Under the pieces are notes generated by a model that saw only the letters and a program-made list of their open reading frames with translations, was not told the origin of the DNA and made no database searches. A program made the position numbers and the translations under genes. From Bacteroidia bacterium (GTDB lineage: Bacteria; Bacteroidota; Bacteroidia; B-17B0; Aurantibacillaceae): a stretch of DNA of 64,000 nt. Positions 35,996 through 44,552 of this stretch are shown here, piece after piece; the stretch's first letter is position 1, and each line of letters begins with the position of its first letter. Location of the stretch: the NCBI GenBank assembly GCA_018000995.1, contig JAGNIU010000012.1:35333-99332 (forward strand), in the 5' to 3' direction.

Positions 35996-36379
35996 ATGGG
36001 ATTTTCAAAAGAATTCAAAGAGTTTGCAATGCGCGGTAGCGTTATTGATCTGGCTGTCGGTGTTGTTATCGGTGGCGCCTTTAATGGTATAGTAAAATCG
36101 TTGGTTGACGATATTATTACTCCTGCAGTTTTAACACCTGCTTTAAAAGCGGCGAACCTTGCGGATCTTGCGCAATTAGTTATTCCGGGAACCGCCATAA
36201 AGTACGGTAACTTTATTTCACAAATAATTTCATTTATCATTGTGGCTTTGGTGCTCTTTATGGTGATTAAAGGCATTAATAGAATGAAGAAGAAAGAAGC
36301 CGAGGCTCCAACTATTATCCCTGAACCAACAACACAAGAAAAACTATTGATGGAGATACGTGACTCTTTAAAGAAATAA
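35996..36379 (+). CDS. mscL: large-conductance mechanosensitive channel
   Basis: A 127-residue MscL that opens as a pentamer when membrane tension rises, releasing solutes on osmotic downshift. The N-terminal amphipathic FSKEFKEFAMRGSVIDLAVG, TM1 with VGVVIGGAFNGIVKSLVDD and the cytoplasmic C-terminal helix (LLMEIRDSLKK) are all recognisable. The periplasmic loop is of usual size. It follows the OmpA lipoprotein gene by 19 bases and ends before a good terminator. Confidence 0.96.
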   Translation: MGFSKEFKEFAMRGSVIDLAVGVVIGGAFNGIVKSLVDDIITPAVLTPALKAANLADLAQLVIPGTAIKYGNFISQIISFIIVALVLFMVIKGINRMKKKEAEAPTIIPEPTTQEKLLMEIRDSLKK

Positions 36380-36398
36380 TATATTTGTCTATCAAAAG

Positions 36399-36436
36399 CA
36401 AGGGCTACATCAATTTAGATGTGGCCTTTGTTTTTT
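36399..36436 (+). terminator. Rho-independent terminator after mscL
   Basis: A 13-bp stem with two G-U type pairs (36399-36411 with 36418-36430, loop AATTTA) is followed by six T residues at 36431-36436. Confidence 0.85.
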
Positions 36437-36476
36437 AAAAGCGTAACCAATTCTCTTATTCTCCGTTAAGGGGTAA

Positions 36477-37190
36477 ATGAAGCTCCTCGCGAAAACATTT
36501 CCCTTACTATTAATTAAAATTGGTTGCGCGCAAACAGCTGTAGATTATTCTGCTATAAAAATCGATTACGGTTATAGTAGTTCTACGTTTTCAGGAATAA
36601 CATTAAATAACTTTATTGCTGATAAACCATCAGACGAATCCACTCTTACAAAAAATAAATTCTCAAAACCTGCAGTAATGCCATCATTTAATTATGGTTG
36701 GAAGCAAGGCGTTTTTCTTTGGGTAAATTTGAGTCCGTGTTATGCTTACCGACCAGAAGTAAATGTCAGCTTTTGTGTTACATCCCATAAAAACACTTCT
36801 TCAAAAACAAAAAAAACAATTTATTCAACTTCAGTTAGTTTTGAATTTAAGCCTCAATTAATTATTCGCGTTGGTTGCAGGAATACGGAGCCTATCATTA
36901 AACTGGCGCGCGATATGAGCTATTATCTCACACAAAAACAAACTTATTTAATTGTTGGGCCAAAATTTTCCTATCAAAAATCAGATAAAACGTTTTTGGA
37001 AAACAATAACGAAAGAAATTATTCGACGGGGTTTGTTTTTGGTTTTGGAACAGATCATTTATTTCCTAACCTTGATGTGGCGCCTGAATTAGTGATGAGT
37101 CTTGAATATCAAACAGGAAATAATCACGAACAAAAAAAAGACTCAAACCGATATTACACCAGTTTGAGTCTTGCAATGAATTTTTTCTAA
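36477..37190 (+). CDS. outer-membrane beta-barrel-like protein, unknown
   Basis: A 237-residue protein with a signal-like N-terminus (MKLLAKTFPLLLIKIGCAQT). The remainder alternates hydrophobic and polar residues with many Tyr and Phe, and it ends in LSLAMNFF, an aromatic C-terminus typical of barrels. I do not recognise a family. Its stop codon directly abuts the stop of the convergent PorE-like gene. The last 50 bases of its coding sequence contain the terminator of that opposing operon (37131-37172). Confidence 0.65.
   Translation: MKLLAKTFPLLLIKIGCAQTAVDYSAIKIDYGYSSSTFSGITLNNFIADKPSDESTLTKNKFSKPAVMPSFNYGWKQGVFLWVNLSPCYAYRPEVNVSFCVTSHKNTSSKTKKTIYSTSVSFEFKPQLIIRVGCRNTEPIIKLARDMSYYLTQKQTYLIVGPKFSYQKSDKTFLENNNERNYSTGFVFGFGTDHLFPNLDVAPELVMSLEYQTGNNHEQKKDSNRYYTSLSLAMNFF
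37131..37172 (-). terminator. terminator of the TPR/PorE-like operon, inside the opposing coding sequence
   Basis: On the minus strand AAGACTCAAAC (37172-37162) pairs perfectly with GTTTGAGTCTT (37148-37138); the stem is 11 bp with a 13-base loop, followed by an uninterrupted T8 tract. It lies 19 bases past the stop of the minus-strand gene and within the last codons of the plus-strand barrel gene. Confidence 0.8.
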
Positions 37191-39248
37191 TTACTTACTC
37201 ATAATTTTAAATTCTGAACGACGGTTGTTTTGGCGACCTTCATCCGTATCATTTGTATCAATTGGTTTTGTTTCACCATAACCTTTTGATGTTAAACGGT
37301 CGGCTGCGATTCCTTTTGTGATTAAATATTCAACTACTGATTTAGAACGGCTATCTGATAATTTCATGTTGTATTCATCCGAACCTTTGCTATCAGTGTG
37401 TGAGCCTAACTCAATTTTAATAGTTGGATTCTCAGTTAACAATTTAATTAAGCGGTCTAATTCGTTTGCTGATTCCGGACGAATAGTTGCTTTATCAAAA
37501 TCAAAGAAGATATTACGTAACACAATTACACTTCCCACTTCCACTTTCTTTAAGGCTACGTCTTTTGTATACTCAACATAATCTGCGTTGATGTCAATAA
37601 TAAAGTTTTCTGAATGGAATAAATAGCCGTCTTTTCTAACGGCAATACCGTAGTTTCTTCCCGCAGGTAAAGTAACTAAATAACGACCTGTTGTGCTGTT
37701 TGATTTAAACGTAGCTAATAATAAGTTTTTATCATTATCAATTAAATCAATCGAAGCCTCTAAAACTGCATTTGTTTTTGCGTCTGTAATTACACCTTTT
37801 AATAAAGCCATTTTCGGACCTTTACTTTCAACCGCAGCTTCTGTTTTTAAATTCGAAATAGGATTGGCTGCCATTGCTAATAATTGATCTTCCGTGTTGA
37901 GCAATGGTTGTTTCTCAGGACCTAAAATAGTTAGACGATAAATATCTTGTCCGCCATAACCTTTCATACTCGCGCTTGCGTAGAAGGCGTGACGACCGTT
38001 AGCTGCCATTACAAAGAATACATCGTCATCCGGCGTGTTAATTGGAATACCCATATTAATCGGCTGTGTCCATTTTCCGTTTTCAAAAGTAGTTTTAAAA
38101 ATGTCGTAACCGCCAATTGAACCGGCGCCCTTAGAAGAATAATACATTGTTTTTCCATCAGGCATCATGTACACACCATCTTCATCGTAAGCTGTATTAA
38201 TTGGAGGGCCAACGTTTACTGCTTTTTCAAATTTTCCTTTTTCATTTATTGGTGAGTAATAAATATCGTGTCCGCCTAAACCATCTTTTCTATCCGTTGA
38301 AACAAAAAACAATGTTTTGCTGTCGTAAGAGAAAGAGGCTGATGCTTCGTGACCATCTGTGTTAATTGCTTTTCCTAACGATTCCGGTTTTGTCCACATA
38401 GCGCCCATTAACTCAGAGATAAATAAATCGCCGCCTTTGCTTGCACCGTCATAGGTAACTAATTTTTGTCCATCGGGTGATAAACAAATGGCGGCGTTGT
38501 GTAATTCTAAATTTACAGGTGTCCCGATGTTTCTGGCGTTTGTCCACTTTTTTCCGTTTTTTGTTGACATCCAAATATCTTCGTACGGTAAATTATCTTC
38601 TTCGCTTAATCCTGCGCTAACACCGCCCGGGCGACGTGAAGTAAACATCATTATACTTTGATCAGCTGTAATTACAGGAGAGTAATCACTATACGATGAA
38701 TTGATTTCCGGTCCTACGTTATCAATAAATACACGAACAGGATTTTTAGCGAGCTCTAATCCCGTTTTACATTCTTGAATTTTTTTATTGGTCTTTTCTA
38801 ATTCCTCTTTCTCTTTTCCTCCAAGTGTAGCAACGTAACCTTGGTATTCTGTAATTGCTTTCTCCCACTCTGACCGTAAGTGTAAAACCCAACCTGTATA
38901 GAAGCGGATTTTTTTGTCTACTGCAGGATTTAACTGATAGGCTTTCATAATGAAATCATAAGCCTTGCTTTTCTCGTGCGTTTGCAAATGCGCTACGCCT
39001 AAACGATAATTTAAAACCGCGTTGTTTGGATTAAAGTTATGCGCTTTAATGTAATGCGGAATTGCAACAGGATAAATGTTTGCCTGATTAATATCCCAAA
39101 TAGCATCACCTTCGCGGATTTCTTTAATAGCTTCCTTTAATTCATCCTTCTTATCAGGAAAATTCTTTTTTTCGAATTCAACATTCTGCTGAGCGAAATT
39201 GAAAAACGGTAAAGATAAAACCGCCAGTATGTATAATAGTTTTTTCAT
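37191..39248 (-). CDS. OmpA-family protein with TPR, PD40 propeller and CarboxypepD_reg-like domains (PorE-like)
   Basis: A 685-residue secreted protein with a signal peptide (about 1-19). Domains in order: a TPR region (about 40-150), PD40/WD40-like propeller repeats (about 185-450, with DYSPVITADQSIMMFTSRR and similar LFFVSTDRKDGLGGHDIYYS units), a carboxypeptidase-regulatory-like beta domain (about 475-560, KGVITDAKTNAVLEASIDLI) and a C-terminal OmpA domain (about 575-685, SHTDSKGSDEYN, NNRRSEF). This is the domain order known for PorE of the type IX secretion system, but paralogues share it. It is transcribed with the TPR gene 6 bases upstream. Confidence 0.9.
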   Translation of the reverse strand: MKKLLYILAVLSLPFFNFAQQNVEFEKKNFPDKKDELKEAIKEIREGDAIWDINQANIYPVAIPHYIKAHNFNPNNAVLNYRLGVAHLQTHEKSKAYDFIMKAYQLNPAVDKKIRFYTGWVLHLRSEWEKAITEYQGYVATLGGKEKEELEKTNKKIQECKTGLELAKNPVRVFIDNVGPEINSSYSDYSPVITADQSIMMFTSRRPGGVSAGLSEEDNLPYEDIWMSTKNGKKWTNARNIGTPVNLELHNAAICLSPDGQKLVTYDGASKGGDLFISELMGAMWTKPESLGKAINTDGHEASASFSYDSKTLFFVSTDRKDGLGGHDIYYSPINEKGKFEKAVNVGPPINTAYDEDGVYMMPDGKTMYYSSKGAGSIGGYDIFKTTFENGKWTQPINMGIPINTPDDDVFFVMAANGRHAFYASASMKGYGGQDIYRLTILGPEKQPLLNTEDQLLAMAANPISNLKTEAAVESKGPKMALLKGVITDAKTNAVLEASIDLIDNDKNLLLATFKSNSTTGRYLVTLPAGRNYGIAVRKDGYLFHSENFIIDINADYVEYTKDVALKKVEVGSVIVLRNIFFDFDKATIRPESANELDRLIKLLTENPTIKIELGSHTDSKGSDEYNMKLSDSRSKSVVEYLITKGIAADRLTSKGYGETKPIDTNDTDEGRQNNRRSEFKIMSK

Positions 39249-39254
39249 AGTATA

Positions 39255-40307
39255 TTATTCGCTACAGTCTCCGTTAATAAATGATTTAGCTGCTGTCACT
39301 CCTAGCTCGAGTGCTTTTTTCCAGTCTTGGCAACTTCCTTCTTCTTCTCTCAACATTTGTCTGGCAATACCACGATTATAATACGCAGGACCATTTTTTG
39401 CATTGAGCTGAATAGCTTTGTTTGCCATATCCTTTGCTTTCATGTATTCTTTTGTTTTGATATAAACAGAAGCTAATCCGTTATATGCTGAAGAATTATT
39501 CGGATCTTTCTTTAATACATCTTCAAAATCTGTTTGCGCATTTTTAGTGCTTCCGTTTTCAAGACGGGCTGCGCCTCTGTTATTTTGGGCAATCACATAT
39601 TTTGGATTAGCTTGTAATGCTTTATCAAATGACTCTATCGCTTTCGGTAAATTTTTATTCTCGCGATAAGCGGAACCTAAATTATTATAAACAAAGGCTT
39701 GACTTGGATCAAGACTAATTGCTTTTTCATAATCTGCAATGGCGCCCGGTAAATCATTTAATGCGCGTTTTGCACTGGCGCGATCGTTATAAGCATAGGC
39801 GTAATCCGCTTTAGCGAGAATTGCTTTTCCATAACTTTCCACAGCAGCTTTATATTCACCTGTTTCGTAAAGTAATAATCCTTTGTAATAACTCGCCTCT
39901 GCGTGATTGGAATTAATTGTGATGCATTTGTCTAATGCCACTAACTGAGAATCTCTTTTTCCCTCGTTAAAGAAAATTAAACTCTTTGTAAAATAAGCGT
40001 CTGCGTTTTGTGGTGTTAATTTAATAACAGCGTTTATATCCGAACAAGCTTCCACATAACGTTTTGCTTGCGTTAATGCAACCGCACGGTTATATAAGGC
40101 TTTATCAAAAGTGGGTTTATTGGTGATACTTTTTGTAAAGAAATCGATAGCCGAAGTGTAATCGTTAGCTTTCAGTTTTTCTAAACCAAAGTTATAATCG
40201 GCTTCAGCTTGTTGGTCGGGTGTAAGTTGCGATGCCACTTTAACTGTATCCTGCGAAAACAGCGAATAGTTAAATACACATAACAAGGCTAGTAGTATTT
40301 TCTTCAT
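39255..40307 (-). CDS. secreted tetratricopeptide-repeat protein
   Basis: A 350-residue protein with a signal peptide (about 1-18) followed by roughly nine TPR units, each showing the A-x-x-Y-N / G-x-A pattern (for example YAYNDRASAKRALNDLPGAI and FVYNNLGSAYRENKNLPKAI). TPR repeats mediate protein-protein contacts, here in the periplasm. The PorE-like gene follows after 6 bases, so both are likely parts of one envelope complex. The partner is unknown. Confidence 0.92.
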   Translation of the reverse strand: MKKILLALLCVFNYSLFSQDTVKVASQLTPDQQAEADYNFGLEKLKANDYTSAIDFFTKSITNKPTFDKALYNRAVALTQAKRYVEACSDINAVIKLTPQNADAYFTKSLIFFNEGKRDSQLVALDKCITINSNHAEASYYKGLLLYETGEYKAAVESYGKAILAKADYAYAYNDRASAKRALNDLPGAIADYEKAISLDPSQAFVYNNLGSAYRENKNLPKAIESFDKALQANPKYVIAQNNRGAARLENGSTKNAQTDFEDVLKKDPNNSSAYNGLASVYIKTKEYMKAKDMANKAIQLNAKNGPAYYNRGIARQMLREEEGSCQDWKKALELGVTAAKSFINGDCSE

Positions 40308-40377
40308 GTTAGGGTTTATTGTTGTGACTAAAATACAATTTTTATTAGAAACTCCTTATCTTTATCACAAATCCTTT

Positions 40378-41031
40378 ATGCACAAAAAACTAATATTTGC
40401 ACTGTTCATCCCTCTTTTTTTATCGAATTGTTCATTGTTTGTTCCCGGAGCAAGCAAGCTGAATAAAAAATCGCTTAAAAAACATGCTCAGTATGATGTA
40501 ATTATAGTTCCCGGCTTTCCTTTTAATGAACCTCAAATGGAAATGCAATCCCTATTACGAGTAATCTGGTCGGTACACCTTTATAAGCGAGGCATTGCAA
40601 AAAACATTATTTATAGTGGGGCCGCTGTATATACACCGTATGTAGAGGCAAAAATTATGAAACAATATGCGGTTGCGATGGGCGTTCCTGAAGAAAATGT
40701 ATTTATAGAATATAAAGCGGAGCACAGTACTGAAAATATTTGGTATGGTTTTCTTTTGGCAAAACAAAAAGGGTTTAAGACTTTCGCTGTTGCGAGTGAT
40801 ATTTTCCAAACAAAACTATTATACAGGTTTGCCAGAAAAAGAACAAAAGGGGTTGAGTTTCTTCCTGCAATATTCGACACTTTACGAACACTATCGCACG
40901 AGATTCCACCAATAGAATATAAAAGTCTAAAGGTAGAACCCTTTATTCCGATAACAGAACGTGAAAGCAAATTAAAACGCTGGAGAGGAACACAAGGAAA
41001 GCATATTAATTACAAGGATACGATTTACTAG
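40378..41031 (+). CDS. YdcF/SanA-family (DUF218) lipoprotein
   Basis: A 217-residue protein. I start at the ATG at 40378, which opens into the lipoprotein signal MHKKLIFALFIPLFLSNC, instead of a longer frame. The DUF218 core is visible: YDVIIVPGFPFN, KNIIYSGAAVY, VFIEYKAEHSTENI and FAVASDIFQT. In other bacteria the family includes ElyC and SanA, envelope proteins linked to peptidoglycan or undecaprenyl metabolism. The stop overlaps the convergent feoB stop in a shared CTAG. Confidence 0.88.
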   Translation: MHKKLIFALFIPLFLSNCSLFVPGASKLNKKSLKKHAQYDVIIVPGFPFNEPQMEMQSLLRVIWSVHLYKRGIAKNIIYSGAAVYTPYVEAKIMKQYAVAMGVPEENVFIEYKAEHSTENIWYGFLLAKQKGFKTFAVASDIFQTKLLYRFARKRTKGVEFLPAIFDTLRTLSHEIPPIEYKSLKVEPFIPITERESKLKRWRGTQGKHINYKDTIY

Positions 41032-43043
41032 AATAAATTGTAAACTAGATAAGAAGACAGATAGGCAAGGCCTGTCATATAAACAAATTGTACCCACATC
41101 CATTTCCAACTTCGAGTTTCACGTAACACAACTGCCATGGTGCTCATACATTGCATCGCAAAAGCATAAAACACCAATAGCGATAAACAAACCGCAGCTG
41201 AATATTTTGGTTGACCTGAAGCACCTTTCTCTAAAATTAATTTCTCGCGAACAGAACCAATGTTTTCAGAATCGTTAGCACTATAAATCGTTGCCATGGT
41301 TCCTACAAAAACTTCACGCGCGGCGAAAGATGTAATTAAAGCTATTCCTATTTTCCAATCAAAGCCCAATGGGGCAATTACAGGTTCAATTTTTTTTCCA
41401 AGCCAACCTGCATAAGAGGCTTCTAGTTTTTCAGATTGAATTTGTTTTGTTACATCTAATCCTGATATATTATTGGCATATTTACTTTCTATTTTTTCAA
41501 ACGTATCTCCCGGTCCGTGTGAACTTAAAAACCAGAGGACTATTGAAACGGCCAAGATTATTTTTCCGGCTTCCCATAAAAATATTCTCACCTTTCCTAC
41601 CACAATTACACCAATACTTTGCCATTGCGGCATCCGGTAAACAGGAAGTTCCATTATGAAATAACTTTTCTCTTTTGTTTTTACAATAAACTTTAAAATA
41701 AAAGCTGTTGCGAGTGTTGCGACAAATCCTAACAAGTACATTCCTAATAAAATAATTCCTTTCAAATTAAAAATACCGAAAACAGCATCATCAGGAACCA
41801 TTAAAGAAATTAATAAAGTATAGACTGGCAAACGCGCCGAACAACTCATTAAGGGTAAAATCAAAATAGTAATTAATCGCTCTTTATAATTACTGATTGT
41901 ACGCGTGCTTAAAATGGAAGGAACTGCACAAGCAACACCACTCACAATTGGAATTACAGATTTTCCATTCAAGCCAAAGCGTCTGAAAATTTTATCCATA
42001 ATAAAACTCACGCGCGCCATGTATCCTGAATCTTCCAGTAGGCCAATAAAGAAAAACAACAAAGCAATTTGCGGAATAAAAATAACGATCCCGCTTATGC
42101 CGGCTAAAACGCCATTCACTAATAATTCGCTTAACTGACCTGCCGGTAGTGCCCCTGCCGTTTTCTCCATTAAAAACGAAAACGAACTTTCAATCCAATT
42201 CATTGGAAATTCAGCCAGGAAAAAAATACATTGAAACACAACAAACAATACCAACAATAAAATACCATATCCAAAAACAGGATGTGTCATAAATTTATCC
42301 AGCTTCTCCGAAAAACTTCTTGTCGCAGTTTGTGGTAATGATATTGCTTTGGTGAAAATATAGTTGATAACATTGAAACGGTAAATAGTGTCTTTCTCTT
42401 CGTAAACATTGAGTTTTGATTTATACTCTGCATTGCTCTCGAATTGTTTTGAAATAATATTTTTAAAGCCGCTAACCCCTAAATCATTTTGTTTATTTAC
42501 GTCGTAAAATAAATTTTCTGATACGCTTGCCTCTGTGATTTTAGATTTTAATTCATCAAGGCCTTGATGCGTTCTTGAATTAACTGCAACAATTTTTACG
42601 CCTAACAAACGACTTAATTCTTCCTTATTAATTTTTAATCCCAAAGCATCGGCTTCGTCAATCATGTTCAACACAACTATCACCGGAATTTTTAAATCGA
42701 TAACTTGTGTTGCTAAAAGTAAATGACGTTTGAGATTAGAAGCATCCGTTACAACAACAGCAACATCAATATCATTTCCCAATAAAACTTTACAAGCCAC
42801 TTCTTCGTCTAACGATTTTGGATATAAACTATACGTGCCGGGTAAATCCGTGATGCTTAATTTTATTCCTGCATTTGTTTTGGTGGTACCAACATGTTTG
42901 TCAACCGTTACACCGGGATAATTTCCTGTTTTTTGATTTAATCCGGTGAGCGCATTAAATAAAGTGGTTTTGCCCGAATTAGGATTTCCTAAAAGTGCAA
43001 CAGAGATGGATTTGTTTTTTATTTGAAGAGAAGCCGTTTCCAT
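41028..43043 (-). CDS. feoB: ferrous iron transporter B
   Basis: A 671-residue Fe(II) transporter. The N-terminal GTPase domain has G1 GNPNSGKT at 19-26, G3 DLPGTYS and G4 NMID. The membrane region carries the two Gate motifs near IPIVSGVACAVPSILSTR and the C-terminal core with SCSARLPVYTLLI. Length is near the family minimum, typical for Bacteroidota. It is preceded by feoA, with only one base between them. Confidence 0.96.
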   Translation of the reverse strand: METASLQIKNKSISVALLGNPNSGKTTLFNALTGLNQKTGNYPGVTVDKHVGTTKTNAGIKLSITDLPGTYSLYPKSLDEEVACKVLLGNDIDVAVVVTDASNLKRHLLLATQVIDLKIPVIVVLNMIDEADALGLKINKEELSRLLGVKIVAVNSRTHQGLDELKSKITEASVSENLFYDVNKQNDLGVSGFKNIISKQFESNAEYKSKLNVYEEKDTIYRFNVINYIFTKAISLPQTATRSFSEKLDKFMTHPVFGYGILLLVLFVVFQCIFFLAEFPMNWIESSFSFLMEKTAGALPAGQLSELLVNGVLAGISGIVIFIPQIALLFFFIGLLEDSGYMARVSFIMDKIFRRFGLNGKSVIPIVSGVACAVPSILSTRTISNYKERLITILILPLMSCSARLPVYTLLISLMVPDDAVFGIFNLKGIILLGMYLLGFVATLATAFILKFIVKTKEKSYFIMELPVYRMPQWQSIGVIVVGKVRIFLWEAGKIILAVSIVLWFLSSHGPGDTFEKIESKYANNISGLDVTKQIQSEKLEASYAGWLGKKIEPVIAPLGFDWKIGIALITSFAAREVFVGTMATIYSANDSENIGSVREKLILEKGASGQPKYSAAVCLSLLVFYAFAMQCMSTMAVVLRETRSWKWMWVQFVYMTGLAYLSSYLVYNLF

Positions 43044-43044
43044 T

Positions 43045-43266
43045 TTAATCCTCTAACACAACCGTTGAGGCTTCATCTTTTCGCATGCTTAATTCGTAAC
43101 CCGAAATTTCGATAGCGATGGGGTCGCCAAGTGGGGCGATTTTAGTTAGTGTGATTTTTTCGCCGGGAAGGCAACCCATTTCAATTAACTTTAAAGCCAA
43201 ATCTTTTCTGGTCAATTCTTTAATAATTCCGCTTTGTCCAACCTTTAATGTATCGAGGGTTCTCAT
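43045..43266 (-). CDS. feoA: ferrous iron transport protein A
   Basis: A 73-residue SH3-like protein that supports FeoB. I start at the ATG at 43266 (MRTLDTLKVGQSG), which gives the normal family length; an in-frame ATG 12 codons upstream would add a cysteine-containing tail without family support. The GCLPGEKITLTK segment and the late LSMRKDEAS motif match FeoA. It ends one base before feoB. Confidence 0.93.
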   Translation of the reverse strand: MRTLDTLKVGQSGIIKELTRKDLALKLIEMGCLPGEKITLTKIAPLGDPIAIEISGYELSMRKDEASTVVLED

Positions 43267-43320
43267 TGTCGTAAAGGTACAATTTATAGCACATTTTTGC
43301 ATACCCTAAACAAGGTATGC

Positions 43321-44484
43321 TTAGGCCAATTTCTTCTCAAATACCAACTGGTTTCTCTTATAACTCAGGTGATTAATGCCTGTATTTTTTCCTTTAATAA
43401 AACTGCCGTAATTGTCTTCAATTCCCAAAGCTTCCGCTCCGTTATGGATAGCCCACTTTAAGGTGTCTGCAACCTTTACCCAACTATAATATTTCAATAA
43501 CACATTTATCTCGTCAATAATTGATAATGAGTGATTACTCGCTAAACTATCTGTACCAATTACCATGCGACAATTATCAGCTATAAAGTTATTTAATTCA
43601 GGTAATGCATTTTCGATATAAAGATTTGCGTTCGGACATAAACACCAATATAATTCGCGGTAAAATTTATTAGCCCAAACTATATCTTCGTTTTCTGTAA
43701 ACGTATTGTGCACTAATAATAAATTACTACACTTACCTAAATTCGCTAAATAAGTTTGTATTGATGAAAGTCCACTAGGTTCAAAAAACTCAATTGGCAT
43801 TTTCAAAAAATCATACAGTTCAACAAAATCGCCCTCTTTCTTTTGAAAAAATAAATCTTCCTCTGCGCTTTCCTGATTATGAATACTCACCGGGTATTTT
43901 GTTTCAGCTACGTCCATCGCAATCCTTTTCATTAGAGGCTCAGAAACACTGTAAGGAGCATGCGGCACTAATGTGTTTTTCAGACCAACACGCAAAGCAC
44001 CACGTTGTAATTCTTTTCCTAATGCGAAAACACCCTCACTCTGTTCAGGATCAAATCCAATTAATTCTATAAACGTATGATAAAAAATATTACTCTTTTG
44101 TTTTACTTCAAATGTATCGGCCGTGTTCGAAATATCTCCTACCGCAACAATTCCATTTTCCCACATGAATTTATCTGCCTCAACAATTCCTTCCTGAATT
44201 TGCTCTTTCGAAAATGTTCTTCGTTTCGTAATAATCTCTTTCGCGAAATTTAAAAGTCTGCTTTCTTCTGCAATTAGTCCTTTCATGTGACTTAATTCTA
44301 AATGACAGTGCGCATTTACAAAGCCGGGACAAATAATGCCGTTATAAAACTCGATTTTTGATTTGTCAACAGTATTTTGCTTCCGGTATTCAACAAAACA
44401 ATTATTATCATCCAATACCAAAACAGGGCGGTCATTTAAAAACCGTTTACCGTCGAAAATGTATGTAGCCGTTATAAAACGCAT
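43321..44484 (-). CDS. amidohydrolase family metal-dependent hydrolase
   Basis: A 387-residue enzyme of the cytosine-deaminase/chlorohydrolase group. Metal-binding residues appear in GFVNAHCHLELSHM, HNQESAEEDLF and VIGTDSLASNHSLSIIDE. I start at the ATG at 44484 (MRFITATYIFDGKRF); a longer frame would run through the intergenic repeat at 44508. The family includes deaminases of aminodeoxyfutalosine, guanine and related compounds, and I cannot choose among them. It diverges from rlmN. Confidence 0.88.
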   Translation of the reverse strand: MRFITATYIFDGKRFLNDRPVLVLDDNNCFVEYRKQNTVDKSKIEFYNGIICPGFVNAHCHLELSHMKGLIAEESRLLNFAKEIITKRRTFSKEQIQEGIVEADKFMWENGIVAVGDISNTADTFEVKQKSNIFYHTFIELIGFDPEQSEGVFALGKELQRGALRVGLKNTLVPHAPYSVSEPLMKRIAMDVAETKYPVSIHNQESAEEDLFFQKKEGDFVELYDFLKMPIEFFEPSGLSSIQTYLANLGKCSNLLLVHNTFTENEDIVWANKFYRELYWCLCPNANLYIENALPELNNFIADNCRMVIGTDSLASNHSLSIIDEINVLLKYYSWVKVADTLKWAIHNGAEALGIEDNYGSFIKGKNTGINHLSYKRNQLVFEKKLA

Positions 44485-44503
44485 ACTGTAAATATAATAT
44501 GAT

Positions 44504-44532
44504 AAAGATGCTGAAACAAGTTCAGCATGACA
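44504..44532. repeat. dispersed palindromic repeat (ATGCTGAA-ACAAG-TTCAGCAT type)
   Basis: An 8-bp perfect stem (44508-44515 with 44521-44528) flanked by matching bases and ending in GACA lies between the divergent amidohydrolase and rlmN genes. From memory, near-identical sequences (GTCATGCTGAAC...GTTTCAGCAT) recur in many Bacteroidota genomes; translation gives the peptide HAELVSAS. It is not a terminator. Confidence 0.7.
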
Positions 44533-44552
44533 AAAAGCCGTATCTTTGTACC

